Shown: positions 36,234 through 46,824, counted from the first letter of the stretch. The stretch: DNA of 64,000 nucleotides from Micropterix aruncella (GCA_944548615.1 OX155957.1:25357953-25421952); one strand, 5' to 3'. Notes: generated from the sequence alone by a model not told the origin. Translations and numbers: made by a program.

Positions 36234-36590
36234 TATACATAGGTATTGAGCACAGATAATATTTTTGCGCTATCCGCTTTGTTGTAACTCGCCAAGGGCG
36301 CTGCAGCACATCGACTTCTATGCCGTTCAACCGATTGCCATGAAAATGGATATACATAGGTATTGAGCATGGATATTATTTTTGCGCTATCCACGGTTTC
36401 GTAACTCGCCACTAGATAGCACCGCAGCTCATCAACTTCTATACCCATCAACCGATCGCCTAAAAATTGGTGTACATAGGTATTTGAGATTGGATATTAT
36501 TTTTGCACTACTAGATGGCGCTGCAGCACATCAACTTTCATATCGTTCAACCGATCACCATGAAAATTCTTATACATAGGTATTTAACCC
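36234..36590 (+). repeat. ~120-bp tandem repeat, 3 units plus partial
   Basis: tatacataggtattgagc-type starts at 36234, 36351, 36471 and 36571. Each is followed by gatattatttttgcgctatcc, cgctgcagcacatc and ttcaaccgat(t/c)gcc. Divergence among units is moderate. It lies directly before a TTAA MITE, 130 bp after an exon. Confidence 0.85.
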
Positions 36591-36842
36591 CTAGAGCCCC
36601 AATTGGCCAATATCGGCCACAACACGATTCAGCGTGACGACCCCACTTTAATTTAATTTTGATGTAATTTGTTTTATTTTATTATGTTAATATGTTTTAT
36701 TTTAATTATGGGTACAGTGGTTTGGCAGTAATTAATGTTTTGGTGAGACAGTGTCATAATTCAATTTTGTTACTAATTTTTACTAAAATTTTTTGGGACA
36801 TCAACTTGTCAATTGGCTGAGGGGCCGAGGTCTGAAGGGTAA
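36584..36842 (+). mobile_element. TTAA MITE family P1, copy 2
   Basis: Left TTAA followed by cccctagagccccaattgg; right end gaggggccgaggtctgaagg then gtaa, a one-base decayed TTAA. The body matches copy 1. It inserted at the edge of the 120-bp tandem repeat. Confidence 0.85.
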
Positions 36843-37208
36843 GCAATGCCGGGTAATACCATTAATGCAATAGAGAATTTAGGAGCTTAGTTTATTAGAG
36901 AGAATAGTCAATAAGTTTTCCTCTCTGTTTTTTCCCTTGAATGCGATATTTGCGTTTCCTACATAATCTATGCTAAGATTTAAAAAACCCAGTTTTTGGT
37001 TTCTTGTTTTATTGTAACTATTTTAAATATCAAACAAAATTGGCCTGCAATTTTATATAAAAAATAGGGAAATCACACATCCCTATAATGTAGAATTTTA
37101 AGAACAATCAATTTTAAATTTAGAATTAATTAATGTCACTTTTATAATTTCGGTTGAAACTGTCAAAATTTCTCATTAAAATATCAAAATGGGTTATCAA
37201 AATTTCAG

Positions 37209-37742
37209 GTGATTCTACGAAAACCGGAAAAAGCGGACCACTTCCGCGACGTCGAATCCCAAGTGCGATCGAACAAAATAATCGCGACAATCTCGCCTTA
37301 CTCCCAAAAGTCCTTCAAAGAGGAGGACGCGCACTTGGAGGTGCCGCAGCGGCGATCCGAAGATATCAACGCCAAATTCCAGAAACTGCTCCAGGAGAGC
37401 GGGATATTCGAAGACATCGATTGCGACTCGAAGGAGACGCAGACCGACTTTTACGAAACTTGCAACGCGGAAGCCGCCGGCGATCTCACCGCTGAAATCG
37501 AGCGGTTGGACGAAATACGGGAACAGCTGGAGAAATCGTGCACGATCAGGAGCGCCAATTTTAAAAATACGGACGGCGACACCGGCAGATTTATTTTGAG
37601 CACTAACCACAGGAGGTTTTACGAGAGGCGAATTAAATTATTAGAGGAGAAGGTGCTTTTTTACGAATCGACAAAAGAGCACAGAGACGTGCTGCTAGCA
37701 GAGAAGCTTCACAGGGAATCAGTATTAGAATCTCAAATTGAC
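37209..37742 (+). CDS. Coiled-coil gene exon (178 codons)
   Basis: This is the second largest coding exon, bounded by acceptor aaaatttcag and a consensus donor gac|gtaagt, phase 0 at both ends. The translation begins VILRKPEKADHFRDVESQ and contains an acidic KETQTDF patch about halfway, followed by helices such as ERLDEIREQLEKS and RRIKLLEEKVLFYESTKEH. The KxTQTD pattern resembles dynein-light-chain (LC8) TQT sites; that is an inference from the three-residue core only. Confidence 0.88.
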
Positions 37743-37826
37743 GTAAGTAAATAACTTCATTGTTTATTTATTTTATTGCTCTCAAGATGATCAAATAACT
37801 TACAGTTATTTTGTTTTGCTACACAG

Positions 37827-37933
37827 GATCTCATTACAGAATTAGATAAACTGCAAACCAAAAACGCTTCTCTGGAAGAGGAGTGTTGCGAGTTGGATGA
37901 GGCGGAAAACGATACACGTCTACATTGTCAACA
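37827..37933 (+). CDS. Coiled-coil gene exon ending in a phase-2 junction
   Basis: Acceptor gctacacag opens a frame DLITELDKLQTKNASLEEEC with two adjacent Cys, then ELDEAENDTRLHCQ. Reading through would hit TAA within the donor, so the exon must end at CA before gtaagg, leaving two bases of a codon. The next exon supplies A to make Gln (CAA). This is one of only two non-phase-0 introns in the gene. The intron to 38436 is about 500 bp and contains a 17-bp-stem hairpin. Confidence 0.85.
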
Positions 37934-38217
37934 GTAAGGGGATTATTGATATATTTATAACAATTAATAGATGGATTTAAAAATCAAGCCAAATATGTAA
38001 TATTTTGTATATGGATTTATTTTATAATTATTTTTGACTACTTTTATTATTTAATGATTATTTTGATTTTTTTATTAGTATTTTCTTTGTTTTTTTTTTA
38101 TTTCGTAACAATTTTAATCTTAGATTATGAAAACATGTTTTCATAAATTTGCATATTAAATTGATATTATATAAAATTGTTGTCTTCGTTGGAACATGAT
38201 CTGCCTAGCTGGGTTGG

Positions 38218-38257
38218 GAATATAGATAGTACCCATAAATGGGCACTATCTATATTC
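38218..38257. repeat. Hairpin, 17-bp stem with one mismatch
   Basis: gaatatagatagtaccc, loop ataaat, gggcactatctatattc, in the short intron before the exon at 38436. The rest of this intron (37934-38435) is AT-rich without features. Confidence 0.9.
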
Positions 38258-38435
38258 TAGGTGGATGAATGGTTTGTCATGGACGATCTGAAATCACGGA
38301 CCAAGAAATTGCAGAAATACTGTAGTATTAGATGTTCATAGCTTAACTGAAAAAAATGTTATCCGAAATGGCTTCCCCCTCCCCTTTAGTTCAGTTTGTA
38401 TTGTACAAAGTTTTAAAAAATCCTTTATTTTGTAG

Positions 38436-38682
38436 ATTGGAGATAGACTATGAACTAATATCAGCCCAACTACGAGACATGGAGGAACAGAAAGACAGCG
38501 CTAAAGACCATGCGGCCACCATGGAGCTGATGATAAACGAGTGCGAGGATGCCAACCTGAGACTACAGGAGCGAGAGCAGGACTTGCGGAGCAGTATCGA
38601 CGCTTTAGAGAAAACTTTTCCCTCCATCATCTTCTGGAACATCTTCAAATTCATTGAATCCAATCCCACATTTGACTACAAG
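38436..38682 (+). CDS. Coiled-coil gene exon (82 full codons)
   Basis: Acceptor tattttgtag, donor aag|gtgagt (consensus). The first base completes a Gln codon from the preceding exon, then LEIDYELISAQLRDMEEQKD, helices through EREQDLRSSIDALEKT, and a hydrophobic break FPSIIFWNIFKFIES that is unlike the rest of the coil. The break could be a folded capping motif or an interaction site. The exon ends in phase 0. Confidence 0.85.
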
Positions 38683-38794
38683 GTGAGTGTTTATTTTGAT
38701 TTGATATGAACGTAAACCCTGAAACCCTATTTTTTCTTTTTATTCGAAGACAACAACAGTAAAAGAGACCTAGAAAAAATATCAAAAAATTTAA

Positions 38795-38960
38795 TTTCCT
38801 CATCTCAAATCCTATGGCTTCCAAAGGGGAGTGAATGGGTGGTAAGGTAAACACTCACATGTGGTAAGACAGCTGTTCTAAACAGCCGGTCGTTAGCCCG
38901 GAGTCCACCGCTCACACCCCCCAGAAGTATAATAATAATATTATGATGGGCCCGATTCGG
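38795..38960 (+). mobile_element. 3' end of the nuclease-bearing element (second copy)
   Basis: tcctcatctcaaatcctatg, gggagtgaatgggtggtaag, acatgtggtaagacagctgt and ccagaagtataataataata match 39760-39935. Only the last ~20 codons and the 3'UTR remain. Confidence 0.7.
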
Positions 38961-39134
38961 GTTGGGGAATTCCGTTTGCATTTATTAAAATCCACCTTAC
39001 GTACTAGAGATAATGATTTTATGCAATTATTACATGTAAAACTAAAACGTTTTTTACTAAATTATCACTTAAGTTTTCATAAAATACTAGTTAGACTAGC
39101 TTAACGCTGAATTAAAATTAAAATGTGGAACACC

Positions 39135-39178
39135 TGCAATATACATAAGTATGTATATTGCAGTATCATATACATAAG
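39135..39178. repeat. Palindrome pair around tacataagtatgta
   Basis: tgcaatatacata, ag, tatgtatattgca (39135-39162) is a perfect 13-bp-arm inverted repeat. It is immediately followed by a second smaller copy of atacataagtatgtat (39169-39184). Confidence 0.9.
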
Positions 39179-39402
39179 TATGTATAAGCCAACAAACTGT
39201 ATACCAGTTTGGCGAGATTTTAATATTTAAAAAAATGTATTTGTTCTCTGAATAAAAATAATAAAAAAAAAAAACACAAAAATAATATACATACATATAT
39301 TATTTTTGTATACTTATGTAGTGATAGTGACATTCAAACCTATATAATACATAAAAATATATTACATATATAATATACGAACGTCCTAAATAATTATTAG
39401 CT

Positions 39403-39816
39403 ACAGATTGGATTCTGGAGGTTGATTCGGTCTCTAAGCAGTATAAATTCCCTGAAAGTCTCGGATGCACAGCCCTCCGTCCAGATATAACTCTTTACTC
39501 TCTATCTCGGAAGGTGGCTCTTATTGTAGAATTAACTGTTCCATGGGAATCAAATATCCCAAAAGACCACGAGTACAAATTAAATAAATACCATGATCTT
39601 GCAAATGCCGTAACCCGGAACGGCTTCACTGTTCACCTTCACGCGGTGGAAGTTGGCGCTCGTGGCCTGCCAGCTAAATCTCTATTTCACCTCTTTAAAG
39701 ATCTTGGCCTTTCCAGAAAAATAATCAACTCTTTATTAGAAAAATTATCTAAAACTGCGATTTGCGCATCTCAAATTCTATGGCTTCGAAGGGGGAGTGA
39801 ATGGGTGGTAAGGTGA
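39403..39816 (+). mobile_element. Retroelement relic: C-terminal PD-(D/E)XK-like endonuclease domain
   Basis: A 137-codon plus frame reads ACTALRPDITLYSLSRKVAL-type sequence (GCTALRPDITL, then KVALIVELTVPWE), then KDHEYKLNKYHDLAN, FTVHLHAVEVGARGLPAKSL and the helical tail LSRKIINSLLEKLSK, ending WVVR and TGA. The spacing of PD, ELTVPWE and a following Lys is that of a PD-(D/E)XK nuclease, and ELTVPWE...EVGARG is a signature I associate with endonuclease ends of retroelement polyproteins. It is truncated upstream at TAA (39391). A tail-only copy lies at 38795. It is not spliced into the host gene as far as I can see. Confidence 0.65.
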
Positions 39817-39899
39817 ACGCTCACATGTGGCAAGACAGCTGTCCTAAACCTATCACAGCCGGTTCGTAAGTCCGGAATCCACTGCTCACCCCCCAGAAG

Positions 39900-40433
39900 T
39901 GTAAAAAAAAAAAAAAATTGTATTATGATGGGCCCGACTCCGGTCGGTGAATTCCATGGCAGCTCCGTTTGTATTTATTTATTATCCCTACATTATATAC
40001 TTCTAATAAGTAAATTAAAAAAAATATATTTTGACTCTATGGCACATTTTTGTCGCTGGCTCTTGTTTCAATATGAGCGCATAATATGGGGCACCGGCGA
40101 GAAGAGTGCGTTGTTGGTGGAACGATGCGGTGCGCGGAACATAGCTCGTACAGCGGGAAACAGCTCAGCACATCAGGGCAGTCCAGCTTGTGTGTAAAGA
40201 GTGATTTAATGTGAAGAAGATCTGTCATTGCACGTCACGTCTTCAGCGATTGGTATTCAAAAAAATCAATTTGGGCGTTTCATAGTGGAGAGTTCTGACA
40301 CTTATTCAATAGCATCGGTATTTACTCTCAGTCGTGTTGATGGTACTCTCGCAGTACTCTCAGCGCCTTAGTTTTAATAATGGACGAAATCCATTTAAAA
40401 TTATTTGTCCATTATTTTTCATTTCATTTATAG
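39900..40433. other. Unassigned intron sequence
   Basis: A poly-A run at 39902-39916 may be the tail of the element above. Short frames (39925-40197 plus, 40037-40228 minus) have no recognisable motif. Confidence 0.4.
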
Positions 40434-40597
40434 GCTGAACTCACGGCGAAATTTCGAGGATGTCCGCTGCCAGTCAAGAAATTTGTAGCTGAGATGACTG
40501 AGAAAATAGAAAGTCGCCCGATGATTACATACGGAGAAGCGTCTAAAACATCGCCTGATTCTGATCACATAAAAACGCTGGAATGTCTGGTTCAAAG
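40434..40597 (+). CDS. Coiled-coil gene exon ending in a phase-2 junction
   Basis: Acceptor cattttatag and consensus donor AG|gtaagt. It reads AELTAKFRGCPLPVKKFVAE, then MTEKIESRPMITYGEASK and HIKTLECLVQ, ending with two bases of an Arg codon completed by the next exon. The N-terminal half (GCPLPVKKF) looks globular rather than coiled coil, continuing the hydrophobic break seen in the preceding exon. The intron before it holds the nuclease-domain relic at 39403. Confidence 0.85.
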
Positions 40598-41334
40598 GTA
40601 AGTGAATTTCTGTTAAAAGCAACTATCCCAGTTAATGATCCGTAAAAATGCTCTACAGAATAATATCAATTCAATTTTATTTTAAAAAATCTGTACAGAT
40701 TGTAGAATTCTTTGGTGGAAATAATAATGATATTTCATACGTTATGGCTTAAAAGCATTCTAAAATGTTTTTTCCACTTACCGTCTTCAAACACTTTACA
40801 AACGCTGGATTCACGATTCTTCACATTTTCCGCAAATTCAGTTGATTACTTCAATCTTGGGGAAGGGGGGGGGGGGGAAAGGGGAGTGTTCAGGCCGCTG
40901 ATTATGTCTGTTGACATGGGGGAAAGGGGGGGGGGGGGTCGAAAATCCCAAAAACGTCATTACAGAATATGTGGACGGCCCCATAAAGTTCTCTTTAGAT
41001 CACGTATAAGATTTTTGTCGCTTTCCTTGCGTATTCAATAGTGTGTATGTGTATGCCTCGGCAGTTTATTATAGGAAGCCTTTCCTACATAGTGAAGATC
41101 CCTTTGCAAAAGTTCTACTTTCGCTTGTGGCTTTACTAAATCAATCCTGGATCTTGTGTAGTGGTCATGGATATACCCGTGTTTGTTTTTTTTCAGCTAA
41201 TTTTCTCATTCCATCATATACAGAAGTTAGTAGATTTGGGCATTTAATTGTAGTAATCATTTTTGGTTCAGTATGTCCACTTAGGAGAGAAATTCTCGAA
41301 ATTACCAGATATCTTTGATATGTTATAGTTTATT
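40598..41334. other. Intron sequence with two G-runs and repeat fragments
   Basis: 40785-40845 matches 29065-29125. 40865-40878 and 40927-40937 are G-runs. 41010-41334 shows short frames without motifs. Confidence 0.4.
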
Positions 41335-41604
41335 TTAACCCTTCAGGCCTCGGCTCCTCAGCCGATTGACTAGTTAATGTTCAAAAAATTTTTAGTAAAA
41401 ATTTGTAAAAAAATTGATCTATGACACTGTCTCACCAAAACATTAATTAATGCCAAACCACTGTACCCATAATTAAAATAAAACATATTAACATAATAAA
41501 ACATAATAAAATAAAACAAATTAAATTAAAATAAAATTAAAACGGGGCCGTCATGCTGAATCGTGTTTTGGCCGATATCAGCCAATCGGGGCTCTAGGGG
41601 TTAA
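41335..41604 (-). mobile_element. TTAA MITE family P1, copy 3
   Basis: TTAA at both ends, termini cccttcaggcctcggctcct and cggggctctagggg. It is the reverse complement of copies 1 and 2. Intact TTAA duplication. Non-coding. Confidence 0.88.
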
Positions 41605-42185
41605 CTCAATGACATTATTGTTGATTTGAATCTGAGCAAAGTCGACAGTTCAATTGTGGACAATAACTTCTGACTGCCAATCGGAGTTTGTTTTGGTCGG
41701 GTTTTGATATGTTATGGATTTCGGCCCAATTGGGGACATGGTTCAAATTGGATTTACTTTGTGATCGGCAGCAAAGAGATCATCTAGGCCTCTTCTTGTG
41801 GTGCCATGTCCGCTACCAAACGTTGGCTATAACAACGTTATCGCTTGAAACAAGGATGTTGTATAATTCTGAAACCAATCCCGTAGATTACGGAGCTAAG
41901 ATATTCTTCGTCATCTCGGACTTCTTCTTCTGGTTATTTTACTTTGTATTGTTAGTACATAATGTTGTATATTTCGGAATGATACATGTAATGAGCAAAG
42001 AATTAGAGTCTGCGGATCTTCAATATGCCTAATATCTCTATGTTCATGCACAAACGCTTTAAGACATATTGATTCCTGACTTTCATTCCAGGAGTTTTAC
42101 CATGTTGGGATATCTGGAGTTTAACATAGTAAGAATTAAGAAAATCGAATCTTTTTATTGCCCCATTTGAAATATTTAGAGGAAG
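41605..42185. other. Unassigned intron sequence
   Basis: A 114-codon plus frame (41688-42032) has hydrophobic stretches but no recognisable family, no junctions and no matching exon phase. I do not call it a gene. Confidence 0.35.
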
Positions 42186-42330
42186 CAGTCACTCTAGAAG
42201 AAGATCTAAGTCGACAGAATTAAACGCACTACTGAAATCTAGAATTTTAAGAATAGCCCATATAATTATCATCCATGAATTTGACAAAAACTGTGTGATG
42301 TGACCTGGGCGAAAATCAGACTGCAGAGCA
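42186..42330 (-). mobile_element. Reverse transcriptase fragment
   Basis: The minus frame reads NALQSDFRPGHITQFLSNSW and KILDFSSAFNSVDLDLLL: the GFRPGHST and DFS.AFD.VD blocks of a LINE reverse transcriptase. The fragment abuts a TTAA MITE at 42331. Confidence 0.75.
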
Positions 42331-43225
42331 TTAACCGCTCGAAAGCCAGCCTTCGTGTGCAAAAAACTATGCCGCAACTTTTTGGTCAATTTTGTGAATA
42401 AATACTGACAATATCGTTTTTTCATGAATTCCTTCTCGTTACCTAGTATTTAATCGGGTTAGTTGTGTATATTATATATTTATATAACATTAGCTGTTGC
42501 CCGCGGCTTCGCTTCGCGTAAAATTTCGAATCGATTTGTTAATTTAAGTTGAATGCCGTTTATTTGCCTTTTTAGATGCTACCTTTAGATATATAGTACA
42601 AGATGTTCCCCTCAGATGCACACTACCTATCTCGTAAACGTACGAGTCTTGTTCCTTGCCACCCGTGCCACCTTCCGCTGTACGCTGACCTAGGTATTTC
42701 GAGGTGCTCGCTCGCGTTTCAAGATATCTCTATAACTATACCACCTAAAAACTTACAGTAAATGGCTAATTTTATTCTATTTAACACTCGTGATTCTTAT
42801 TGCTAATGTCTTCAACAAACAATGCCTAAATATTTTTCTTATTTTTTTGAGACATAAAAGCAGTATTGGAGCTTAAATATAAAAGTTGCATATATGCTGT
42901 TGTCGACTTTTGTATAGACCTCTTTTATGCCAATATTTTTGTCATATATTGTTTTGTCATATATAAAACCGTTTAGTCAGCGCACGCCAATAAAACAACT
43001 CACCAACTGATTTTTCTCCGATTTGATTCACAAATATTGTGATTTCGTATTGAAAACCAATATTTATCGCAATAAATTGTAGCCTTGAAATTGGATGAGT
43101 ATTAACAAATATTACTTCTTTATAATATTAGTATAGATATATGGGGGCCGGCTGAAACGGTTACGCGCAGATCTGTCAAACAACTCAAATTGCCTATAGG
43201 CACTGTCGGCGTCCGACGGGTTAAA
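42331..43225 (+). mobile_element. TTAA MITE family P2, copy split by a ~650-bp insertion
   Basis: The left part (42331-42487: ttaaccgctcgaaagccagc, ttttttcatgaattcc) and right part (43140-43225: gggggccggctgaaacggtt, gtccgacgggttaa) complete a P2 element like 46825-47066. Between them lies 42488-43139, a repeat starting attagctgttgcccgcggct and ending ataatattagtatagatat, of the same style as family D. Confidence 0.75.
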
Positions 43226-43253
43226 CAGTCTGTAATTACTCCAGGGAGCTAAT

Positions 43254-43903
43254 GGGAGCTAATGGGCCCTTGCTGAGTTGGCCACGAAGACCCAGTCTGT
43301 TCAGGGTTGGTAACACTCATGGGTCAACACCCATCCGGCATGAAGTGCGAGCCCGGGTAGGACTCTGGCCTTAGGGCTAGTTTCCCCTAGGAATCAACCT
43401 CATGGCGCTCCTGGACGGTCTGCGCACCGTGCGGCGTCAGCCAATCGACTGTGCACTCTGACTAACAGTCGGGGGAGACTGGAAGCAGTACTGTTTCCTA
43501 TAGAGCGGGGGTGGTTGAGGACCTTACGGCGACTGCTCTTGAAACGACCATCGGCTACCCGATCCTGGGTGAACAGCCGGGCAAAGGATGCTGTGGTCCG
43601 CGATAGATTCGGTTTACACCGTTTCTTCGTAAAGGAGAGAACCGCGCAAGCAACCTCGAACTCGTAACCAATCGAGAGATCGGAGTAATCTGGTCTCAAT
43701 TGGAAGCAAGGGCGTGAGTGTAAGCCCGCTGGGTAACACTCCTGGCTATCTCGCGGTTAAGGCGTTGGCCTCTTGCGGGCATGTGGCGGAGCTTGGCGGT
43801 GGATTGTTTTGCCCAAGTCTTCTGCGTTCACTTCACAGGAGAGAGAACGACTAATCGTTAAAATTTCCTGAGGTGACGGGTTCGCCCGTTCGAGTTGACA
43901 ACT
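43254..43903 (+). repeat. Family I repeat, copy with tRNA-like words
   Basis: gggagctaatgggcccttgc to gttcgagttgacaact. Internal words ctatctcgcggttaaggcgt + tggcctct and ggtgacgggttcgcccgttc resemble Pol III A and B boxes but are ~130 bp apart. Nearly the same sequence stands at 44308-44980. The minus frame 43400-43699 is shared by both copies and has no domain I know. Confidence 0.8.
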
Positions 43904-44003
43904 GTATATGTAATTACTCAAGAAATGGCTCAGTTTACTAAAATAGAGAGTATACTGCTAAGATCTAGAATGTAATAAATAAAAATTAAATTATCTTTCA
44001 CAG

Positions 44004-44217
44004 ATTAACACTTGAAAAGGAGACGGAAAAGCAGCAACACCACGGAAAGGAGGAAAATTTGCGCCAAGAAATTCTTAAACTGGAGCAACTATTGAAAGAG
44101 AGCATGATAACCGCTCTCAAACTAGAGGAACAAACAAAAGAAAAGATCAACAACTTAGAGCATGATTTAGCAGCGTCCAGACAAATAAGCAACGAAGCTC
44201 ATGTTCCATCGCAAGAG
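44004..44217 (+). CDS. Coiled-coil gene exon flanked by near-identical repeats (71 full codons)
   Basis: Acceptor ctttcacag; donor gag|gtaaag. One base completes Arg, then LTLEKETEKQQHHGKEENLR and helices through QEILKLEQLLKE and INNLEHDLAASRQ. It is a canonical coiled coil. The exon sits between two closely similar direct repeats (about 43254-43903 and 44308-44980). Because it enters in phase 2 and leaves in phase 0, its loss would shift the frame. Confidence 0.88.
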
Positions 44218-44307
44218 GTAAAGTTCTAAGCTTCTTTCTTACAACTTGTCCTCCTATCTTCGTTGTTTCGTGGCTGTCGTATTTCACCACGCTCCTATCT
44301 GTCCTTC

Positions 44308-44980
44308 GGGAGTTAATGGGCCATTGCTGAGTTGGCCACGAAGACCCATTCTGTTCAGGGTTGGTCACACTCACGGATCAACACCTATCCGACGGCCTCC
44401 ACGCATGAAGTGCGAGCCTGGGTAGGACTCTGGCCTTATGGTTAGTTTCCCCTGGGAATCAATCTTCTCGCGCTCCTGGACGGTCTGCGCACCAAGCGGC
44501 GTAAGCCAATCGACTGTGCACTCTGACTAACAGTCGGGGGAGTCTGGAAGCAGTACTGTTTCCTATAGAGCGGGGGTGGTTGCGGACCTTACGGTGACTG
44601 CTCTTGAAATGACCATCGGCTACCCGATCCTGGGTGAACAGCCGGGTAAAGGACGCTATGGTCCGCGATAGATTTGGTAAACACCGTTTCACCGCTTCAT
44701 AAGGGAGAGGACCGCGCAAGCGACCTCGAACTCGTAACCAATCGAGAGACCGGAGTAATCTGGTCACAATTGGAAGTAAGGGCGTGAGAGTAGGCCCGCC
44801 GGGTAACACTCCTAGCTATCTCGCGGTTAAGGCGTTGGCCTCTTACGGGCTTGTGGCGTAGCTAGACGGTGGAATGTTTTGTCCTCAGGTCTTCTGCGCT
44901 CACTCCAGGGAGATAGAACGACTAATCGTTAAAACTTCCTGAGGTGACGGGCTCGCCCGCTGTAGTCGACAACTCTAGTT
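44308..44980 (+). repeat. Family I repeat, near-identical direct copy
   Basis: Base-for-base similar to 43254-43903 over about 650 bp (ctgagttggccacgaagacc, gtcgggggagtctggaagca, ttaaggcgttggcctcttac). Both are in the same orientation with the exon 44004-44217 between them. Confidence 0.85.
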
Positions 44981-44984
44981 GTCC

Positions 44985-45445
44985 TTTGGCAGCTAATGGT
45001 ACCTGTGCAGTTAGGCCACTAAGATCCGCTCGTTTTCTTGGATCGACCCAACTCACAGTATAACTCCTATCCGGTAGCCTCCTCAAAGATGGTCGAACCT
45101 GGAAAGAACTCCTTTTTCCCTTGTTACACAATCGGTTCCTCTGGGGGATGTCCTTCGGTCGCTGTTGGGCGGTTCATGCATCGAGCGGCGTCAGTCAATC
45201 GACTGTGCGCTCGGGCAAATAACGGGGAGGGGGGGGTCTGGAAATATTTTCTATGTTTCCTAAGCAGCGGGGATGGATGTTGACCTGATGTCGTCCACTC
45301 TTGAAACTACCCATTGACCACCTGATGCCTTGTGCAGATGGGCAAAGGACGTTACATTCTGCAATAAATTAATTCGAACTGAATGACTGCTAATATCAGG
45401 TAGAGGCCACGCAAGCGACTTCGGACCCATGCCGAAACGCATGTT
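44985..45445 (+). repeat. Family I repeat, diverged copy, head-to-tail with the previous
   Basis: cctttggcagctaatggtac, gttcatgcatcgagcggcgt, gcagcggggatggatgttga, gtagaggccacgcaagcgac. It matches the first two thirds of the unit, with a G-run at 45222-45236. It stops about 110 bp before the exon at 45558. Confidence 0.7.
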
Positions 45446-45557
45446 TGCAATTCGTTTTTTAAATTGAATGAGATGACGTCCTTGGGTAATTGTCGGGAAA
45501 GTCTTGGGCTGACAACCGATTTTTTACATGTATATTGACTTTGGTTCGTTTCTTCAG

Positions 45558-45764
45558 GGGCAAACGTCCAATGGCGATGCGCGGTTTCAACGGTTAGTTC
45601 AGAACCAGAACGACTTGAAGAGCAGGATCCGAGAGTTAGAGTTGCGCGAGATGGCCTACCTTGAGACGCTGACGCAGGCCGACGACATGTGGGCTGAGAT
45701 GGAGAGAGGCTACAAAGCCAGAATCGACGAGAAAGCCGATGTTGAGGAGAAACTACAAGAAGAG
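45558..45764 (+). CDS. Coiled-coil gene exon (69 codons)
   Basis: Acceptor gtttcttcag; donor gag|gtgaga; phase 0 at both ends. It reads GQTSNGDARFQRLVQNQNDL, then RIRELELREMAYLETLTQAD, then MWAEMERGYKARIDEKADVE. The regular Leu/Ile spacing and the Trp-containing heptad indicate a coiled coil. The intron after it is only about 180 bp, the shortest clear one in this part of the gene. Confidence 0.88.
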
Positions 45765-45941
45765 GTGAGATATTACGTTTCTTTTTCTCTATTGTGCAAT
45801 GTCTGTCATCAGGTTTATTATATAGGTATTAGCAACATCATTAACTGAAGATTGGAACCGGGATTTTCCAGCGTACTGGTGCGGTGGTGCACTGTCCATT
45901 TTAAAGAAAGTATAACCGAAGCTGTTGCTTTTCGATTTCAG

Positions 45942-46364
45942 GTGCATCGGTACGCATGCGACAAGGAAAAGTATAGATCGGAGTGCGACCTGTTGAAGCA
46001 GCGCGTCCGCGAACTGGAAGAGGAGGAGGGCAGATCGCAGGAATCGCTGCGCTCTTCGCTCCTGCAGATTCAGAAGTCGACGGAGCAAATGGAGAGGCTG
46101 AGGGCCGCGGCCGAGGAGGCCCGCGAGGAGTCGGCGCTCAGCCTGTCGCGCACCGCCTCCGAGACGCAGGCCGCGCGCGCGGAGCTGGCCGGCTTCCGCG
46201 CCAAGTGCGAGGGGCTGCTGCGCAAAGTGGCCGAGGAGAGGCGGCGCGGGGAGGAGGCGGAGGGGCGGCTTTGCGCGGAGACGGAGGCGGCGCGGCGGGA
46301 GATCTCCGAGACGCGCCGGGAGCTCGTCGATTTGGACATCACCAACGGCGAACTCAGAGAAGAG
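45942..46364 (+). CDS. Coiled-coil gene exon, very GC-rich (141 codons)
   Basis: Acceptor ttcgatttcag; donor gag|gtgagc; phase 0. The translation (VHRYACDKEKYRSECDLLKQ onward) is an uninterrupted Glu/Arg/Ala helix of about 140 residues. The DNA is dominated by G and C, with GC-ending codons such as GCGCGCGCGGAG, in an AT-rich region. A reverse-strand open frame in the same place is explained by this composition and is not a gene. Confidence 0.9.
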
Positions 46365-46824
46365 GTGAGCGTGACGTCTATTTCTTTCTTCTTGTCTTCG
46401 GGCGTAGCGGTTTTTTAAATCTGAACGCGTAGCCCGAGTAAAGGCCGCGCCTGATTTCTCAGTCCCTCGGCTGTATCGCAGTATACCAACCGGTAGCTTT
46501 ACTCTCGAGCTACGAGGCAATGCCGGAATAGGGTGCGAGAAAAGCGGGCAGAGGGATCCGTCCCGACGAACGCGAACATTTAGAATTATGGCCAGGTAAA
46601 GGATGGCGACCTTTTTGAGTATTTAGACATCTGCGTAGGCCGAGTAGCGGAACATCTAGCGAGCAAATGCGAGCTCTTACGACTCGTGTCGTATTCGTGT
46701 TGATTTCAATTTTGTTCTAAGAGAAACTACTGTCTGGGGTATACTCTAACCGTTTGCTCAGATCGCATTGTATAGCATTTTATTGAACACCAATTCTCCA
46801 AAACCAAAGAGTGATAGAAATCCT
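46365..46824. other. Unassigned intron sequence
   Basis: Moderately GC-rich after the donor, no repeat match in the window. The minus frame across 45789-46520 is the antisense of the GC-rich exon and is not a gene. Confidence 0.4.

Noticed and set aside
37215..37610. 131-codon minus frame opposite an exon
   Set aside because: Antisense shadow of the 178-codon plus exon, which has good splice sites and heptads.
41688..42032. 114-codon plus frame with hydrophobic stretches
   Set aside because: No splice junctions, no conserved motif, and flanked by MITEs and a reverse-transcriptase scrap.
43750..43890. Pol III gene from A- and B-box-like words in family I
   Set aside because: The words lie ~130 bp apart with no foldable RNA between them. 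Only resemblance is noted.
45789..46520. 243-codon minus-strand frame
   Set aside because: It is the antisense of a GC-rich coiled-coil exon and has no domain. Low stop frequency follows from composition.
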